Notes: generated by a model from the sequence alone, not told the origin. A DNA stretch of 64,000 bases from Diogma glabrata (GCA_963693315.1 OY856186.1:306172661-306236660), one strand, 5' to 3'; counted from the stretch's first letter, positions 29,641 through 42,969 are shown. Program-made: numbers and translations.

Positions 29641-32600
29641 CAAGATCTTCGATGTAAGTTGTGCTTCCATTTCCGTCCTTTTTACCTATAGTAATATACT
29701 ATACAGAGCTTCGAAGTCACTGTACTTCTCAACCCAATTGTGTGTGTGGCGACAGTCAGCGTCCACCTTTAATTCTAATTTAATTTTTAAGTTCTGTTAA
29801 AAAAGATTTTTGAGTTCAGTGGATGCGAGATGCCATTTTGATTACTTACAATGTGGATATAACAAAAGATGGTGTTCAAAAAATTGTGCTAGCGATAAAA
29901 AAATATTTTTAAAAATAATCACATGTTTTCTTATATATAAAAACGTAGTTATTTCAAAATTTTATTTAAATGTTTTTTATTGTTAAAATTAAATAAAAAC
30001 TAATTAATATTAAGAAAAAATGTAAAGCTGCATTGCGACGTAACTTCTTACTACATAAAAAATATTATTGAATTCTAATTAAGTGCAAGTGAAGTTGTGT
30101 AATGTAAAAACCTATACCTTATTTATTTATTACATGTGATTAAAGTTAATATTATTATGTTCAAATTATTGTTTTAAATTATCAATGGATTAGAGTGGGA
30201 AATTAGCAGTGCTTGTGGTTTCAGTTAATGACGCATCCAAGAGGTGTTGAAAATATAAAAGGATCCTGAGATAAAGATTGGTTATTTGATATACATATCA
30301 AAGCTACAAAACGAACACAACGCAGATTATTATAGTGTGAACTAAGGACACACTATATGTGTAATAACACAATCATTTAAAACACTTCTAAAATTTCCTT
30401 CCGGAAGCAACGTATCAACTTATTTTTTTTTAATTTTAATTTTTAATTTTTTTTCATAATTATGAAAATTCCCAGAGAAATAATTGCAGAATAGACCATT
30501 TACCAATTAAAGAAAATTTATGCTGATCGGATTTTTTGCTCGTACTCATAAATTTCAATTGTTTTGTTTTTAATTATTCAGTTAGTTGGTGGTTGGCCGT
30601 TGAATTGGAAAAGATAGGGTCGGAATGAAGTTGGTGAAGAGTGGTGACAGTTTACTATTTAGTTGTATCACTAAGTGCTAATTAATTATAGTAATAATTG
30701 TTTTTTTGATGGTTAAATCTTAGTGCATAATCATATAAAATTATAGTGATTGTAATTAATGCCGACATACATTTGATTCTTTAAAATTATTACATAAGAT
30801 ATACAAAAGTGTACTTTAAGTTAATACGTTTTTTGGTTATTATAATATTTATTGACAGAATTAGGTATTTTTTACCTTATCGTACATGTATACGTGTTCT
30901 GAGTTGGTTATTAAAAGAAAAAAAAAGAAAAAGTTGTTTAGATGATTTAAGTTTGTTGTCAATCATTCTAAATATGAAAATAGAAATATACGAAGGAACA
31001 AAGATATTGTATGATAAAAACATTTAAACGTTACTCCCATATTGTTTCATTATGAAGTTTTGGTGGCAGTGAAAAGTGGCGAGTTGTGCAGCGCTACCAC
31101 GATTGATATGGAGGGGGTATAGCGAGTGAATCTACAACAGGAACAGTTGATATAAAATAGGACATTGGATTGGCGAGTGGGATAGAGACTCTGGAGGCTG
31201 GAGGTATATGTAAAATTTTATTTTGTTATGATTGTAGTTTTTTTTGAAGTTTTTTTTATAACTATATAAAATGAAGCGCTAGTTTTAATACGTAAGGGTT
31301 AGTTGTGACCTGGCAGTTCTCCCTTCTGGGGAACCTGGGTGAAGTTTTAAGGCACGCGATTTTTTTTTGTGTTCGAAAATTTCTTGTTAGTAGAGCTTGG
31401 TCGAGAGGATTCACGCCCGAGTTACGACATCCCGGATGTCTTAAAATTTGATAATAATTAAATATAATCATATTTTAATTTTATTCTCATAACATATTTC
31501 ATTTTTATTCTCATAATAAAAATTGTAACATTTACATAAATTTCTTAATCTTATTTTTCATAAAGTAAAAATTCATTTTAATCAAATTTCAATTTTATTT
31601 TCATAGAAAATTGTAACATAGAAATTAAAAACTAAAATTAAATAAATTCTTAGTTATCACATTACGATTTTATTCTCACAGTAAAAGTTGCAACAAATGC
31701 AAAAAGCATTATTTCATAACTAACTTAATTAATTGAAAAACTAATGAGAACTAGAATATATTTGGATTAGAACGAATGAACATCGTTCATAAAATAAATG
31801 GTATAATTGTTTTTTTTTAAAGTGATTAAACTAAAGTGTTTACTATATTTTAAATCCAAGACTTTTATTTTTAACGTTTGAGAACCTCAAACCTATAATT
31901 CCCGCTCGAGCTAGCGCAGGGTGAATTTAAATATGCGTGCAAGACCAACGGGTAGACCTTCACGGTCTACCAGAAAATACCTCACACAACAAAGAAAATA
32001 CGGCTAAGTGTAAGCAAAAGGTATAAAAAGAGTTAGTATATTGAATTCCTTAAATTTTTTTTAACATAATTGACAATTGTAGTGTCGATTGTTACGAATC
32101 AGTTGTCCAATCGCCGTAATTCAGAGTCGCCCTACTTTCTCACACGCACTAATTTATAATAACAAGAACTTTTGAAGTTATTAGTACCCTTTTCAAACAC
32201 AATTTCTTACATTCAGTTCGTAACTATCTTTCGCTTAATGTTTTTAATTTTGTTACAAAACTGATGTGCAATCTCTTTAGTGGGTGTTATTATCGCTGAA
32301 AATAAAACAATCTACCAGATAATGCCTACCATTTTTCTGTTGTCGTTTGAAAACGGCCTATTTCAAACTATAAATGCCAGTCGATAGAGGTCCTCTGCCT
32401 CTTAGTTGATTAGTTTTTTTCTTATTGGAGGATTGCTAATTGTAGCTGTCAGTCGGTGTTGATTGAAAGAAAAAAGAAATGCAAAATGGATTTTGTTAAG
32501 ATCTACTGATTTAAAATACCAATTCCTTTGGGATCATCCAATTTTCTTTGTTTCATCATTTTGTGTGAGTACAATTTGTTATAATTCATCAACATTAACC

Positions 32601-33139
32601 GCAAGACAAAAGAAAAATAAATATTTTCTGTTCATTGTTGTAATTGTAAATTTTTTTTGAAGTGTAATCAGTTTTGTGACTACCAAATACTCAAAGATGA
32701 GTGCATTAACTTTATAAATTTGCTTAAGTAGCCCAATTTTATAGTAATAATTCAAAAAAAAGAAAAATAATTAGAATAATGTAGTTAGACTTTATTGATT
32801 TAGCCGGTTATATTAGATAAGTGATTTAGATGTCGACAAAGTTTTTTTTATGTGATAGTGAGGTTAGATTGGCTGAATTAGTTTACTGATAAGAAAACTG
32901 AGACAAATTTGAATTAGTGTTGTTAACGTAATTAGATTCAATTAAACTAAAATAGGTTATAAAAAAAAATAAATTGCATGTCCACAAATAAAACAAATAA
33001 AATTGAAACAAAATAAAAGAAAATGATTGCGGTTTTGTGTTGCTAAAACGGAGTTCGAAGAAATATTAGATTCCGCCGGCATATTGTAAATAAAATAAAG
33101 TACATATAACATGTGATATAACTGGGAATATACGTCCAT
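29641..33139. other. AT-rich degenerate retroelement DNA in unit 1 (repeated at 34536-38034)
   Basis: There is no intact gene. A TTTGGTGGCAGTGAAAAGTGG segment near 31058 resembles the start of the untranslated leader after an LTR in insect Gypsy elements. A repeat at about 31305-31445 (TTGTGACCTGGCAGTTCTCC) and 31905-31975 is shared with 39230-39415. GGTAGACC/GGTCTACC near 31950 forms an 8-bp stem. The short open frames in this stretch lack any domain. Confidence 0.4.
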
Positions 33140-33144
33140 TTGTA

Positions 33145-33672
33145 CCACAACAAATGCGAAAAGAAATATTCGATAAATTGCACAATTTATCGCATCCAGG
33201 CATTCGAGCAAGTCGAAAGTTAGTAACATCAAAATATTTTTGGCCAAAAATGAATGTAAAGGTAGGAAATTGGGCCAATCATGTGTTAACTGTCAAAAAT
33301 CCAAACCGTATAGACACGTTAAATCGCCAATACAACCCTTTGAATTGCCCAAAGAACGATTTCAACACATACATATATTGATTTAGTAGGACCTCTTCCT
33401 CCATCCAATGGATATACATACATTTTCACCGTGATTGATAGGTTTACTAGATGGCCGGAGGCCTATGAGCTTACGAATACTACTGCAACTACTGTGGCAA
33501 AGATTTTTATTGCACAATCCATTCACGATTTGGCTGCCCCGAAATAATTACAACTGATCAGGGAGTTCAGTTTGAGTCGGAAATCTTTAGGGAACTGTAG
33601 AAAATTTTAGGTATCCATCGTATACGAATTACAAGCTATCACCCAAGTAGTAATGGAATGAATGAAAGGGTA
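33145..33672 (+). pseudogene. Ty3/Gypsy integrase remnant (unit 1, truncated by the duplication junction)
   Basis: It begins with the HHCC zinc-binding region (KLHNLSHPGIRASRKLV, YFWPKMN, then shifted frame) followed by LVGPLPPSNGYTYIFTVIDR, RWPEAYEL and ITTDQGVQFESE. Several stops and frame changes are present. At 33673 the sequence jumps to the start of unit 2, removing the third catalytic region downstream of NGMNER. Confidence 0.85.
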
Positions 33673-36600
33673 CACTATTTTATTTAAAATTCAAACAAAA
33701 GCAGACAATTACCCTGTACAGATTTCCGGTGTTAATAGTTTTATAGTTAATAATAATCAGGAATTTAATGCTGAAGTAAACTTGGTTTTAATTGGTATAA
33801 ATAAAATTGTATAATGATAAATATCTATTTAAGGATTTGGAAACTTATATGTGGGAGAGTCAACAATCACACGTGCTATTGCAGAAGAAAACCAATGATG
33901 GTGTGTTAAATCCTTTGACACTTACCGAAAGAAGGACAATCATTCGTGAAGGTGTAAGCTATTTGGTTAAGAAATTTGGGTAATATCCGACAGCAAACCA
34001 GAAATTAAATTTGGCACATGCAATTGGACACTTGTTTCCTTAACTTAAATCAGATGGAGCAGTAAGTATTTACTTGATGTGTAAATTATGTTTACGAAAA
34101 TTTGTAATTCTTTCTTTATTACCTACAGAAAATTTTATATGACCCAAAAACCAATAAAGGTTTCATTCCAAATAAATTAAGAAGCATGCAAGAAAAATTT
34201 CGACAAGTAGAGAGGGTGCGTATACGAAAACGAAAATCGACAGACCAGAGCAAGTGGAAAGATAAAGAAGACAATGAGGATTTGTTAATTCTAAAACATG
34301 CTGACGTTAAATTACAAAAAAATTTAATTAAAGAAAAACTTTTACTATCAAGTAAAATACGTTCAAAGTTAATTGAACAAAATTCAAATTACTTTATTGG
34401 TGAAAATCTACCGTTTTTTTCGTCGGTCCGTCGATGAACAGGCTAAAACCGCTATATCTGAGATAAAGGTTATGTTAAGAAAACCAAATTGTTCGGACAT
34501 TATTCAAATACAACCTTCTAATAAGATGTAACGGGCAAGATCTTCGATGTAAGTTGTGCTTCCATTTCCGTCCTTTTTACCTATAGTAATATACTATACA
34601 GAGCTTCGAAGTCACTGTACTTCTCAACCCAATTGTGTGTGTGGCGACAGTCAGCGTCCACCTTTAATTCTAATTTAATTTTTAAGTTCTGTTAAAAAAG
34701 ATTTTTGAGTTCAGTGGATGCGAGATGCCATTTTGATTACTTACAATGTGGATATAACAAAAGATGGTGTTCAAAAAATTGTGCTAGCGATAAAAAAATA
34801 TTTTTAAAAATAATCACATGTTTTCTTATATATAAAAACGTAGTTATTTTAAAATTTTATTTAAATGTTTTTTATTGTTAAAATTAAATAAAAACTAATT
34901 AATATTAAGAAAAAATGTAAAGCTGCATTGCGACGTAACTTCTTACTACATAAAAAATATTATTGAATTCTAATTAAGTGCAAGTGAAGTTGTGTAATGT
35001 AAAAACCTATACCTTATTTATTTATTACATGTGATTAAAGTTAATATTATTATGTTCAAATTATTGTTTTAAATTATCAATGGATTAGAGTGGGAAATTA
35101 GCAGTGCTTGTGGTTTCAGTTAATGACGCATCCAAGAGGTGTTGAAAATATAAAAGGATCCTGAGATAAAGATTGGTTATTTGATATACATATCAAAGCT
35201 ACAAAACGAACACAACGCAGATTATTATAGTGTGAACTAAGGACACACTATATGTGTAATAACACAATCATTTAAAACACTTCTAAAATTTCCTTCCGGA
35301 AGCAACGTATCAACTTATTTTTTTTTAATTTTAATTTTTAATTTTTTTTCATAATTATGAAAATTCCCAGAGAAATAATTGCAGAATAGACCATTTACCA
35401 ATTAAAGAAAATTTATGCTGATCGGATTTTTTGCTCGTACTCATAAATTTCAATTGTTTTGTTTTTAATTATTCAGTTAGTTGGTGGTTGGCCGTTGAAT
35501 TGGAAAAGATAGGGTCGGAATGAAGTTGGTGAAGAGTGGTGACAGTTTACTATTTAGTTGTATCACTAAGTGCTAATTAATTATAGTAATAATTGTTTTT
35601 TTGATGGTTAAATCTTAGTGCATAATCATATAAAATTATAGTGATTGTAATTAATGCCGACATACATTTGATTCTTTAAAATTATTACATAAGATATACA
35701 AAAGTGTACTTTAAGTTAATACGTTTTTTGGTTATTATAATATTTATTGACAGAATTAGGTATTTTTTACCTTATCGTACATGTATACGTGTTCTGAGTT
35801 GGTTATTAAAAGAAAAAAAAAGAAAAAGTTGTTTAGATGATTTAAGTTTGTTGTCAATCATTCTAAATATGAAAATAGAAATATACGAAGGAACAAAGAT
35901 ATTGTATGATAAAAACATTTAAACGTTACTCCCATATTGTTTCATTATGAAGTTTTGGTGGCAGTGAAAAGTGGCGAGTTGTGCAGCGCTACCACGATTG
36001 ATATGGAGGGGGTATAGCGAGTGAATCTACAACAGGAACAGTTGATATAAAATAGGACATTGGATTGGCGAGTGGGATAGAGACTCTGGAGGCTGGAGGT
36101 ATATGTAAAATTTTATTTTGTTATGATTGTAGTTTTTTTTGAAGTTTTTTTTATAACTATATAAAATGAAGCGCTAGTTTTAATACGTAAGGGTTAGTTG
36201 TGACCTGGCAGTTCTCCCTTCTGGGGAACCTGGGTGAAGTTTTAAGGCACGCGATTTTTTTTTGTGTTCGAAAATTTCTTGTTAGTAGAGCTTGGTCGAG
36301 AGGATTCACGCCCGAGTTACGACATCCCGGATGTCTTAAAATTTGATAATAATTAAATATAATCATATTTTAATTTTATTCTCATAACATATTTCATTTT
36401 TATTCTCATAATAAAAATTGTAACATTTACATAAATTTCTTAATCTTATTTTTCATAAAGTAAAAATTCATTTTAATCAAATTTCAATTTTATTTTCATA
36501 GAAAATTGTAACATAGAAATTAAAAACTAAAATTAAATAAATTCTTAGTTATCACATTACGATTTTATTCTCACAGTAAAAGTTGCAACAAATGCAAAAA

Positions 36601-38567
36601 GCATTATTTCATAACTAACTTAATTAATTGAAAAACTAATGAGAACTAGAATATATTTGGATTAGAACGAATGAACATCGTTCATAAAATAAATGGTATA
36701 ATTGTTTTTTTTTAAAGTGATTAAACTAAAGTGTTTACTATATTTTAAATCCAAGACTTTTATTTTTAACGTTTGAGAACCTCAAACCTATAATTCCCGC
36801 TCGAGCTAGCGCAGGGTGAATTTAAATATGCGTGCAAGACCAACGGGTAGACCTTCACGGTCTACCAGAAAATACCTCACACAACAAAGAAAATACGGCT
36901 AAGTGTAAGCAAAAGGTATAAAAAGAGTTAGTATATTGAATTCCTTAAATTTTTTTTAACATAATTGACAATTGTAGTGTCGATTGTTACGAATCAGTTG
37001 TCCAATCGCCGTAATTCAGAGTCGCCCTACTTTCTCACACGCACTAATTTATAATAACAAGAACTTTTGAAGTTATTAGTACCCTTTTCAAACACAATTT
37101 CTTACATTCAGTTCGTAACTATCTTTCGCTTAATGTTTTTAATTTTGTTACAAAACTGATGTGCAATCTCTTTAGTGGGTGTTATTATCGCTGAAAATAA
37201 AACAATCTACCAGATAATGCCTACCATTTTTCTGTTGTCGTTTGAAAACGGCCTATTTCAAACTATAAATGCCAGTCGATAGAGGTCCTCTGCCTCTTAG
37301 TTGATTAGTTTTTTTCTTATTGGAGGATTGCTAATTGTAGCTGTCAGTCGGTGTTGATTGAAAGAAAAAAGAAATGCAAAATGGATTTTGTTAAGATCTA
37401 CTGATTTAAAATACCAATTCCTTTGGGATCATCCAATTTTCTTTGTTTCATCATTTTGTGTGAGTACAATTTGTTATAATTCATCAACATTAACCGCAAG
37501 ACAAAAGAAAAATAAATATTTTCTGTTCATTGTTGTAATTGTAAATTTTTTTTGAAGTGTAATCAGTTTTGTGACTACCAAATACTCAAAGATGAGTGCA
37601 TTAACTTTATAAATTTGCTTAAGTAGCCCAATTTTATAGTAATAATTCAAAAAAAAGAAAAATAATTAGAATAATGTAGTTAGACTTTATTGATTTAGCC
37701 GGTTATATTAGATAAGTGATTTAGATGTCGACAAAGTTTTTTTTATGTGATAGTGAGGTTAGATTGGCTGAATTAGTTTACTGATAAGAAAACTGAGACA
37801 AATTTGAATTAGTGTTGTTAACGTAATTAGATTCAATTAAACTAAAATAGGTTATAAAAAAAAATAAATTGCATGTCCACAAATAAAACAAATAAAATTG
37901 AAACAAAATAAAAGAAAATGATTGCGGTTTTGTGTTGCTAAAACGGAGTTCGAAGAAATATTAGATTCCGCCGGCATATTGTAAATAAAATAAAGTACAT
38001 ATAACATGTGATATAACTGGGAATATACGTCCATTTGTACCACAACAAATGCGAAAAGAAATATTCGATAAATTGCACAATTTATCGCATCCAGGCATTC
38101 GAGCAAGTCGAAAGTTAGTAACATCAAAATATTTTTGGCCAAAAATGAATGTAAAGGTAGGAAATTGGGCCAATCATGTGTTAACTGTCAAAAATCCAAA
38201 CCGTATAGACACGTTAAATCGCCAATACAACCCTTTGAATTGCCCAAAGAACGATTTCAACACATACATATATTGATTTAGTAGGACCTCTTCCTCCATC
38301 CAATGGATATACATACATTTTCACCGTGATTGATAGGTTTACTAGATGGCCGGAGGCCTATGAGCTTACGAATACTACTGCAACTACTGTGGCAAAGATT
38401 TTTATTGCACAATCCATTCACGATTTGGCTGCCCCGAAATAATTACAACTGATCAGGGAGTTCAGTTTGAGTCGGAAATCTTTAGGGAACTGTAGAAAAT
38501 TTTAGGTATCCATCGTATACGAATTACAAGCTATCACCCAAGTAGTAATGGAATGAATGAAAGGGTA
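33673..38567 (+). repeat. 4,895-bp tandem duplication, unit 2
   Basis: Copy of 28778-33672. At its right end the integrase remnant continues uninterrupted beyond 38570, so unit 2 has the ancestral right junction and unit 1 the ancestral left junction. Confidence 0.95.
33835..34535 (+). pseudogene. SAMD3-like multicopy protein remnant (unit 2)
   Basis: Identical copy of 28940-29640, including the same stops and the intron-like gap at 34062-34128. Both copies therefore descend from one already dead sequence. Confidence 0.4.
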
Positions 38568-38995
38568 CACCGTCAACTTAAAGATTCCTTACGAGCTCGC
38601 GCGAATACCAAAAATTGGTCTAATAGGCTACCACTTGTTCTTTTAGGTATGAGAACAACGATTAAAGAAGATTTATCTTGAACTCCAGCAGATTTGGTAT
38701 ACGGTCAATCTTTAAAAGTTCCGGGAGAATTTCTAGTTAAAACTAAAGAAAAAAATGGTATTGACCCTAAAGATTTGATTACAAAACTACGACAGAATAT
38801 AAGAAAACTAACAGCTCAGCCACCTCGAACACACAACAAAAATATTATGTTCCACAAGACCTTTTTAATTGTGACTATGTATTGTAATGGTGTGAACATC
38901 CACATCATTCCGTTCACTTATTTGCACGAACTTTTTATTCACCCTGAGTACTATATTCCGTGGACACAAGTACAACCCATCGTACTAATTCAATT
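38040..38995 (+). pseudogene. Ty3/Gypsy integrase remnant (unit 2, continuing past the duplication)
   Basis: Same start as the unit 1 copy, but after SYHPSSNGMNERVHRQLKDS it continues with WSNRLPLVLLGMRTTIKED, TPADLVYGQSLKVPGEFL and a shifted continuation to about 38995. The D-D-E core (IDLVGPL, TTDQG, NGMNE) is visible. There are at least four frame changes or stops. This is the K02A2.6-like integrase type, which joins element cDNA to host DNA. Confidence 0.87.
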
Positions 38996-39229
38996 TGCTC
39001 AGTAAGCATTTTGACGGTTCGACGTATTTTGTTACATATGAAATTAACACTATTTTTCTCATAACTACTTTGTATGATTGTTTATTTTATGAAATTTTAA
39101 ACTCCATAAACTTTTATCAACATCATCAGAAAATTAATATGTGAGGGGTGACTGGAAAATTCAAAATTTTTATAACAAACTTATGTTTCTTGGTTGTGGT
39201 GATTTTTTACTAGCGAGATTTTTTACTTT

Positions 39230-39420
39230 GGTGAGTTGTGACCTGGCAAATCTCCCTTCTGGAGATCCTGGGTGGTGTTTTACAGGCACGCATTGTTTTT
39301 TTTATGTTTTAAAATTTCTTGTGTTGTGAGGTAGGTCGCTAGAACTTTCGCTCTATCGATCTAGCGGCAGGGTTTTCGGCGTGCGACACCAACTGGTACA
39401 CCTGCACGGTATACCCTCCC
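39230..39420. repeat. Dispersed repeat inserted in the Gypsy pol tail
   Basis: GAGTTGTGACCTGGCAAATC, CTGGGTGGTGTTTTACAGGC and a final CACGGTATACC resemble segments at about 31305-31445 and 31905-31975 (and their duplicates 4,895 bp on). It separates the integrase remnant from the last pol codons at 39440. It could be a short interspersed element or a shared LTR or leader fragment. Confidence 0.45.
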
Positions 39421-39439
39421 ATTACAGTATTTGTTAGGA

Positions 39440-39645
39440 TTGACAGGCTTAGGATAGGTTTAGAAGCACCATATGAAGGACCTCATAGAGTGGTATGGCG
39501 TTTAAGAAAACAATTTATATTAGACATAAATGAAAAACATAAAACGATTTCCATTGATCGTCTTTAACCAGCTTTTGATATAAACGATTTAGAAGAGGAA
39601 GAAGAATGTAAACAATGTCATCATCGAATAACTTTTAAAATTTAA
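39440..39645 (+). pseudogene. Ty3/Gypsy pol 3' end
   Basis: LGLEAPYEGPHRVVWRLRKQ is followed by FILDINEKHKTISIDRL, one TAA, and PAFDINDLEEEEECKQC. This is the C-terminal tail of a K02A2.6-like integrase. It is followed by a purine-rich tract (AAGGGGAG near 39760) and a TG-starting LTR. Confidence 0.75.
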
Positions 39646-39771
39646 ATAACTATCATTTGTAAATTATGAATTAGCTGGTTTTATTTTTTTTACTACCCTT
39701 ATCTTATTAATGATATTGATGATATTTTAGCATATAAAAATAAATACTGGAAGGGGAGTTATGTAGCGACA

Positions 39772-40207
39772 ACAACAACAAACACATTAACTAAAAGTTA
39801 TCGCTACATAGCGACAACATGATCAGTGTTGATCATAATTAATAGGGGTATATAATATTGTAACTTGCTTTTTATATTTAATTTAATATCGAGCTGTGGT
39901 CAAGAGATCTCCAATAAATTTTGGTAAATGAATTATGAATAAATGATTTCTAAATAAATAATAAAAGCTAGAATGAATTATAAATAAATAAAATAATAAT
40001 AAATAAACAATAGAAGTTAAAATTGAGTTTTAAATAAATAATTTTTAAATAAATAATAAAAATTTAATTGGAATTGAAAATTGAAAGCCAAATGTGTTGT
40101 TTTGAATAAATAAATGTATCAAAACGGTTTTGTTATTTTAATAAAAAGATTTTGTGATTAAAACTGAAATAAAGATAACGAATAGTTATAAAAAATCCAT
40201 TCGTTAC
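39772..40207 (+). repeat. Probable Gypsy 3' LTR
   Basis: Begins TGTAGCGACAACAAC after the purine tract CTGGAAGGGGAGT. It contains GGGGTATATAATATTG as a TATA-like promoter and AATAAA signals, and a likely CA end at CATTCGTTACA. The first 40 bases include the inverted pair TGTAGCGA/TCGCTACA. The 3' boundary is inferred because no second LTR is present. Confidence 0.5.
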
Positions 40208-40410
40208 AAATATTTTAGTTAAAGCATTCAATTATTGTCATCGAACATTAATTGTATTTTGTGCATTGTCGTCAAGAATATTTAGTTGAAGCAATCTATT
40301 ATTGTCATCGAACAACCAGTTGCATAGTGTGTGTTCGCTTCGAGAATATTTAACTCATTATACATTGCTGACCATCGCTAATAAAAATACAGTCCACTGT
40401 TCAATATACA
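40208..40410 (+). repeat. Diverged copy of the solo-LTR tandem region found at 43.9-44.5 kb
   Basis: Two roughly 95-bp repeats with ATTGTCATCGAAC, GAGAATATTTAACTCATTAT and a terminal AATACAGTCCACTGTT closely match the 3' part of the insertion at 42970-44505. Confidence 0.6.
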
Positions 40411-42109
40411 TAGTAAAATAAAACTAAATAATTAAATACATTAAAAAAATTTGACTTCTTTCAAATGAAAAATAATTAAATTTTAAAAAAACTAAACATT
40501 CTTATCAGGAGTTTTCTGCAAATCTGATAGTTTGTTAATGATTATTAGAGTAACTTTTAATAGATCTTCAGATTTATTTCTTATATCGGCCAGTATAATA
40601 ATATTCTTTCTCAAAATTACGCAAAACACCTGTGATGCAGAAACAGCTAGTACAGCCTTGATATTACTTGAAATATGTAAGGGGTGAACGGTTCAGAGGG
40701 AAAATAAGCGAAACAATAAAATTAAGTTCAGTGTGCGAAACTTGTAAATAAATAAAAACCTAACAGTGTAAAAACTAATGAGAGAAGTTTTTTCTCTTTA
40801 TATTATTAAGATATATATTCTTCCTTGCGACGAGCAGTCGCAAGTTATTTTGTTAAAAATAAGAATTAGTTTTTTCTCGCGACGAATGGTCGCAATCTTG
40901 AATTGTTCTTTTTGTATAAAAAAGATTAAAATTAAAAACACATGTTAGTTAGTGTTATAATATGTAAACCTTTTCATTTTTATATTAATAAAAAACAATA
41001 GTTTATTGTGATATAAAGGTTTTATTTATGTGTAAAAGATTATTACATAAAGTTAAAAAAGGTAAAGAGCATACCAGAAGTTCGTCTACAGATATCTTGT
41101 ATGGTTGTGTTGGAGTTAGCCGAGTGTTGAGTTACTACACCAGTGAGCTGACTTGAAAATAAAAAGAAACCAGAATTAACAAGTGTAATAAGAACAATAG
41201 AAATTTATAAAAGAAAAGCATTTTATGGAAGATCTAGTGGGCAACAAATAATTAATTATGGAGTCGGATTTGGATGTCCACTACGAGCGTATACACTATA
41301 ACGATATTAAACCAGTTTATGGATTATTTATGGGGAAATAAGGTGGTAACCAATGTACCAGTAATTTATAACCACCGTATCAAGTAAAGTCAGCATATGT
41401 TGTAACGTCTGTCTAAATTCAAATTAATTAATAAAACACATTTCAAACATTTAAATAATTTATTAAAACCATTGCGAGACATTCTTCAGTAAATTCATTT
41501 TCTTTCAATAAAAAAAATTTCAAATTCAAAAATAACGACCAATCTTTAACCATCTCAAAATAATAAAAAAAATTATTAAACGCATCCACAATAAGAAAAA
41601 ACGAAGAACGACTTAATGTTGATAATTTTTGTTCGGTTTTCGTTAACAAAGATAACGAAAATTATCATAAATGCCATCATGGCTATAGTTTTTTGAAAAA
41701 TTTATTTCATTCCGTGTTTAAATCTTATAGATTAAACATTTAAGTTTTTTGAGCTTTAATTTTTTTTTCGAAAGTTAATTGTTTAAATTAAAGATATTAC
41801 TGAGTTACCAGGGCCTCCTAAAACCTGAACAGTGCCAAAAAAGAAAAGAAAATATAAAAGAAAGAATTATTATTACAAAAAAAAATTATTATAATTGCCA
41901 TTATGGCGAATAAATTAATCAATTCATGTTTTGAGTTTCAACATTAATTCAAATTAATGCCAAAAGAAAAAAAATATAATAAACTTAAAAATAGTCAATT
42001 CTTTGTGATATATCAAACTATATCTCTTGTGTAGATTTCAAAAGGAAATATAATTTACAGAATAAAAATTGTAGTGATACACTTTTGTAAATTTGTGTTA
42101 GTTTTTTTT
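40411..42109. other. AT-rich DNA without recognised genes; two related hairpins
   Basis: CTTGCGAC...GTCGCAAG (40824-40844) and a GCGAC...GTCGC hairpin (40879-40893) share the same stem core about 55 bp apart. A 68-codon minus-strand open frame at 41443-41649 has no recognisable domain. Nothing else is supported. Confidence 0.4.
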
Positions 42110-42309
42110 TTAAAGCCATGTAATGTTTGGAAGAATTGTTGCATTGTGGACTGAATCTATAAAGTCATTTAATTGTATCCACAAATAATCGCAGACGAGT
42201 GTGATTTTTCGATGTTTTAAATAGGCGTATGGTCTCCATAATTGATCGGGTATCAACCTGAATTTATGAAATTGAATAGGAGATCTTTTGAACTCATCAT
42301 CACATAAAT
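42110..42309 (-). CDS. Candidate last exon of a small unrecognised gene split by BEL
   Basis: The minus strand is open over 67 codons to a TAA at 42110-42112. The peptide includes CDDEFKRSPIQFHKFRLI, WRPYAYLKHRKITLVCDYLW and DSVHNATILPNITWL, with ordinary amino-acid composition unlike the AT-repeat frames around it. An acceptor ...TACTTAG precedes 42309, and an alternative TTTTACAG precedes 42317. With the first acceptor the phase fits the donor after exon 55950-56028. If joined to those exons the product is about 133 residues. I do not recognise the protein family. The 13-kb BEL element would lie in the intron. Confidence 0.45.
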
Positions 42310-42969
42310 CTAAGTACCTGTAAAATAATTGTTTAATTGAGGAGTTAAATCAGTTACACATAAAAGGAATACATACCTAAATCATCAACAAGTTTATTTT
42401 TTTATTACCTTTAATATTATTACTACTAGTTTTTTTTTCTTTGGAAGCTCACGATTAGAATGTTAGGTTAAATTTCATTTTGTTTATAGGAGATTCTCAA
42501 ACCCAAGATACGATTGATAGATAAGCGTTATCCCGTGTGTTTCTAGATAATTTATTATTCATATAAAAGCCCAATTACAATGTATATTTAAAATTTTACA
42601 AAATATTCATTATTTATTTTGTTACAAATATCAAACAATTTCATAACTACTAAAACTTTTAGTTCAAGCGTCCAAAGATATTGCAAAAGAGCAGATAAGT
42701 TGGATTTTATGCGACCGATTTTTACGCTTTTATTTTAATATAATTATACAAAAATATACCAAAAAAACAAAATAAATTATTAACGTTATTGTTACGTTTT
42801 ACGTTATTGTAAAGCATTTAATTTTTAAAGCGTTATAAATGTAATTACTACTAATAATGCTATTTCATTTGGTTATTTCGTGTTTGCGTTGCGTTATGTT
42901 CAGTCTTAAGTGAACATATTCAAATGAACTCCAATTTACTGTCTTGAACTTTATTATTTCCAAACACAT

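Larger units (their letters stand above)
28778..33672 (+). repeat. 4,895-bp tandem duplication, unit 1
   Basis: Every position from 28781 to 33672 recurs 4,895 bp downstream. The one difference I found is C at about 29956 versus T in unit 2. Each unit starts and ends at CAC (28778-28780, 33673-33675, 38568-38570), a 3-bp microhomology. The start lies in the exon-like fragment and the end inside the Gypsy integrase remnant. Confidence 0.95.

Noticed and set aside
30809..31027. 72-codon open frame (repeated at 35704-35922)
   Set aside because: No domain, AT-biased composition, no upstream features, and it lies in degenerate retroelement DNA.
31305..31445. tRNA-like or SINE head with Pol III boxes
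   Set aside because: I could not find convincing A and B boxes at proper spacing; kept only as an unclassified dispersed repeat.
32957..33278. Minus-strand open frames over the integrase remnant (repeated 4,895 bp on)
   Set aside because: They are shadows of the plus-strand integrase sequence.
39772..39812. Inverted pair TGTAGCGA...TCGCTACA as possible short transposon ends
   Set aside because: It lies right after a polypurine tract at the expected Gypsy LTR start and is only about 40 bp long, so an LTR-internal feature is simpler.
41443..41649. 68-codon minus-strand open frame
   Set aside because: Hydrophobic, no recognised motif, no splice or promoter context; insufficient to call a gene.
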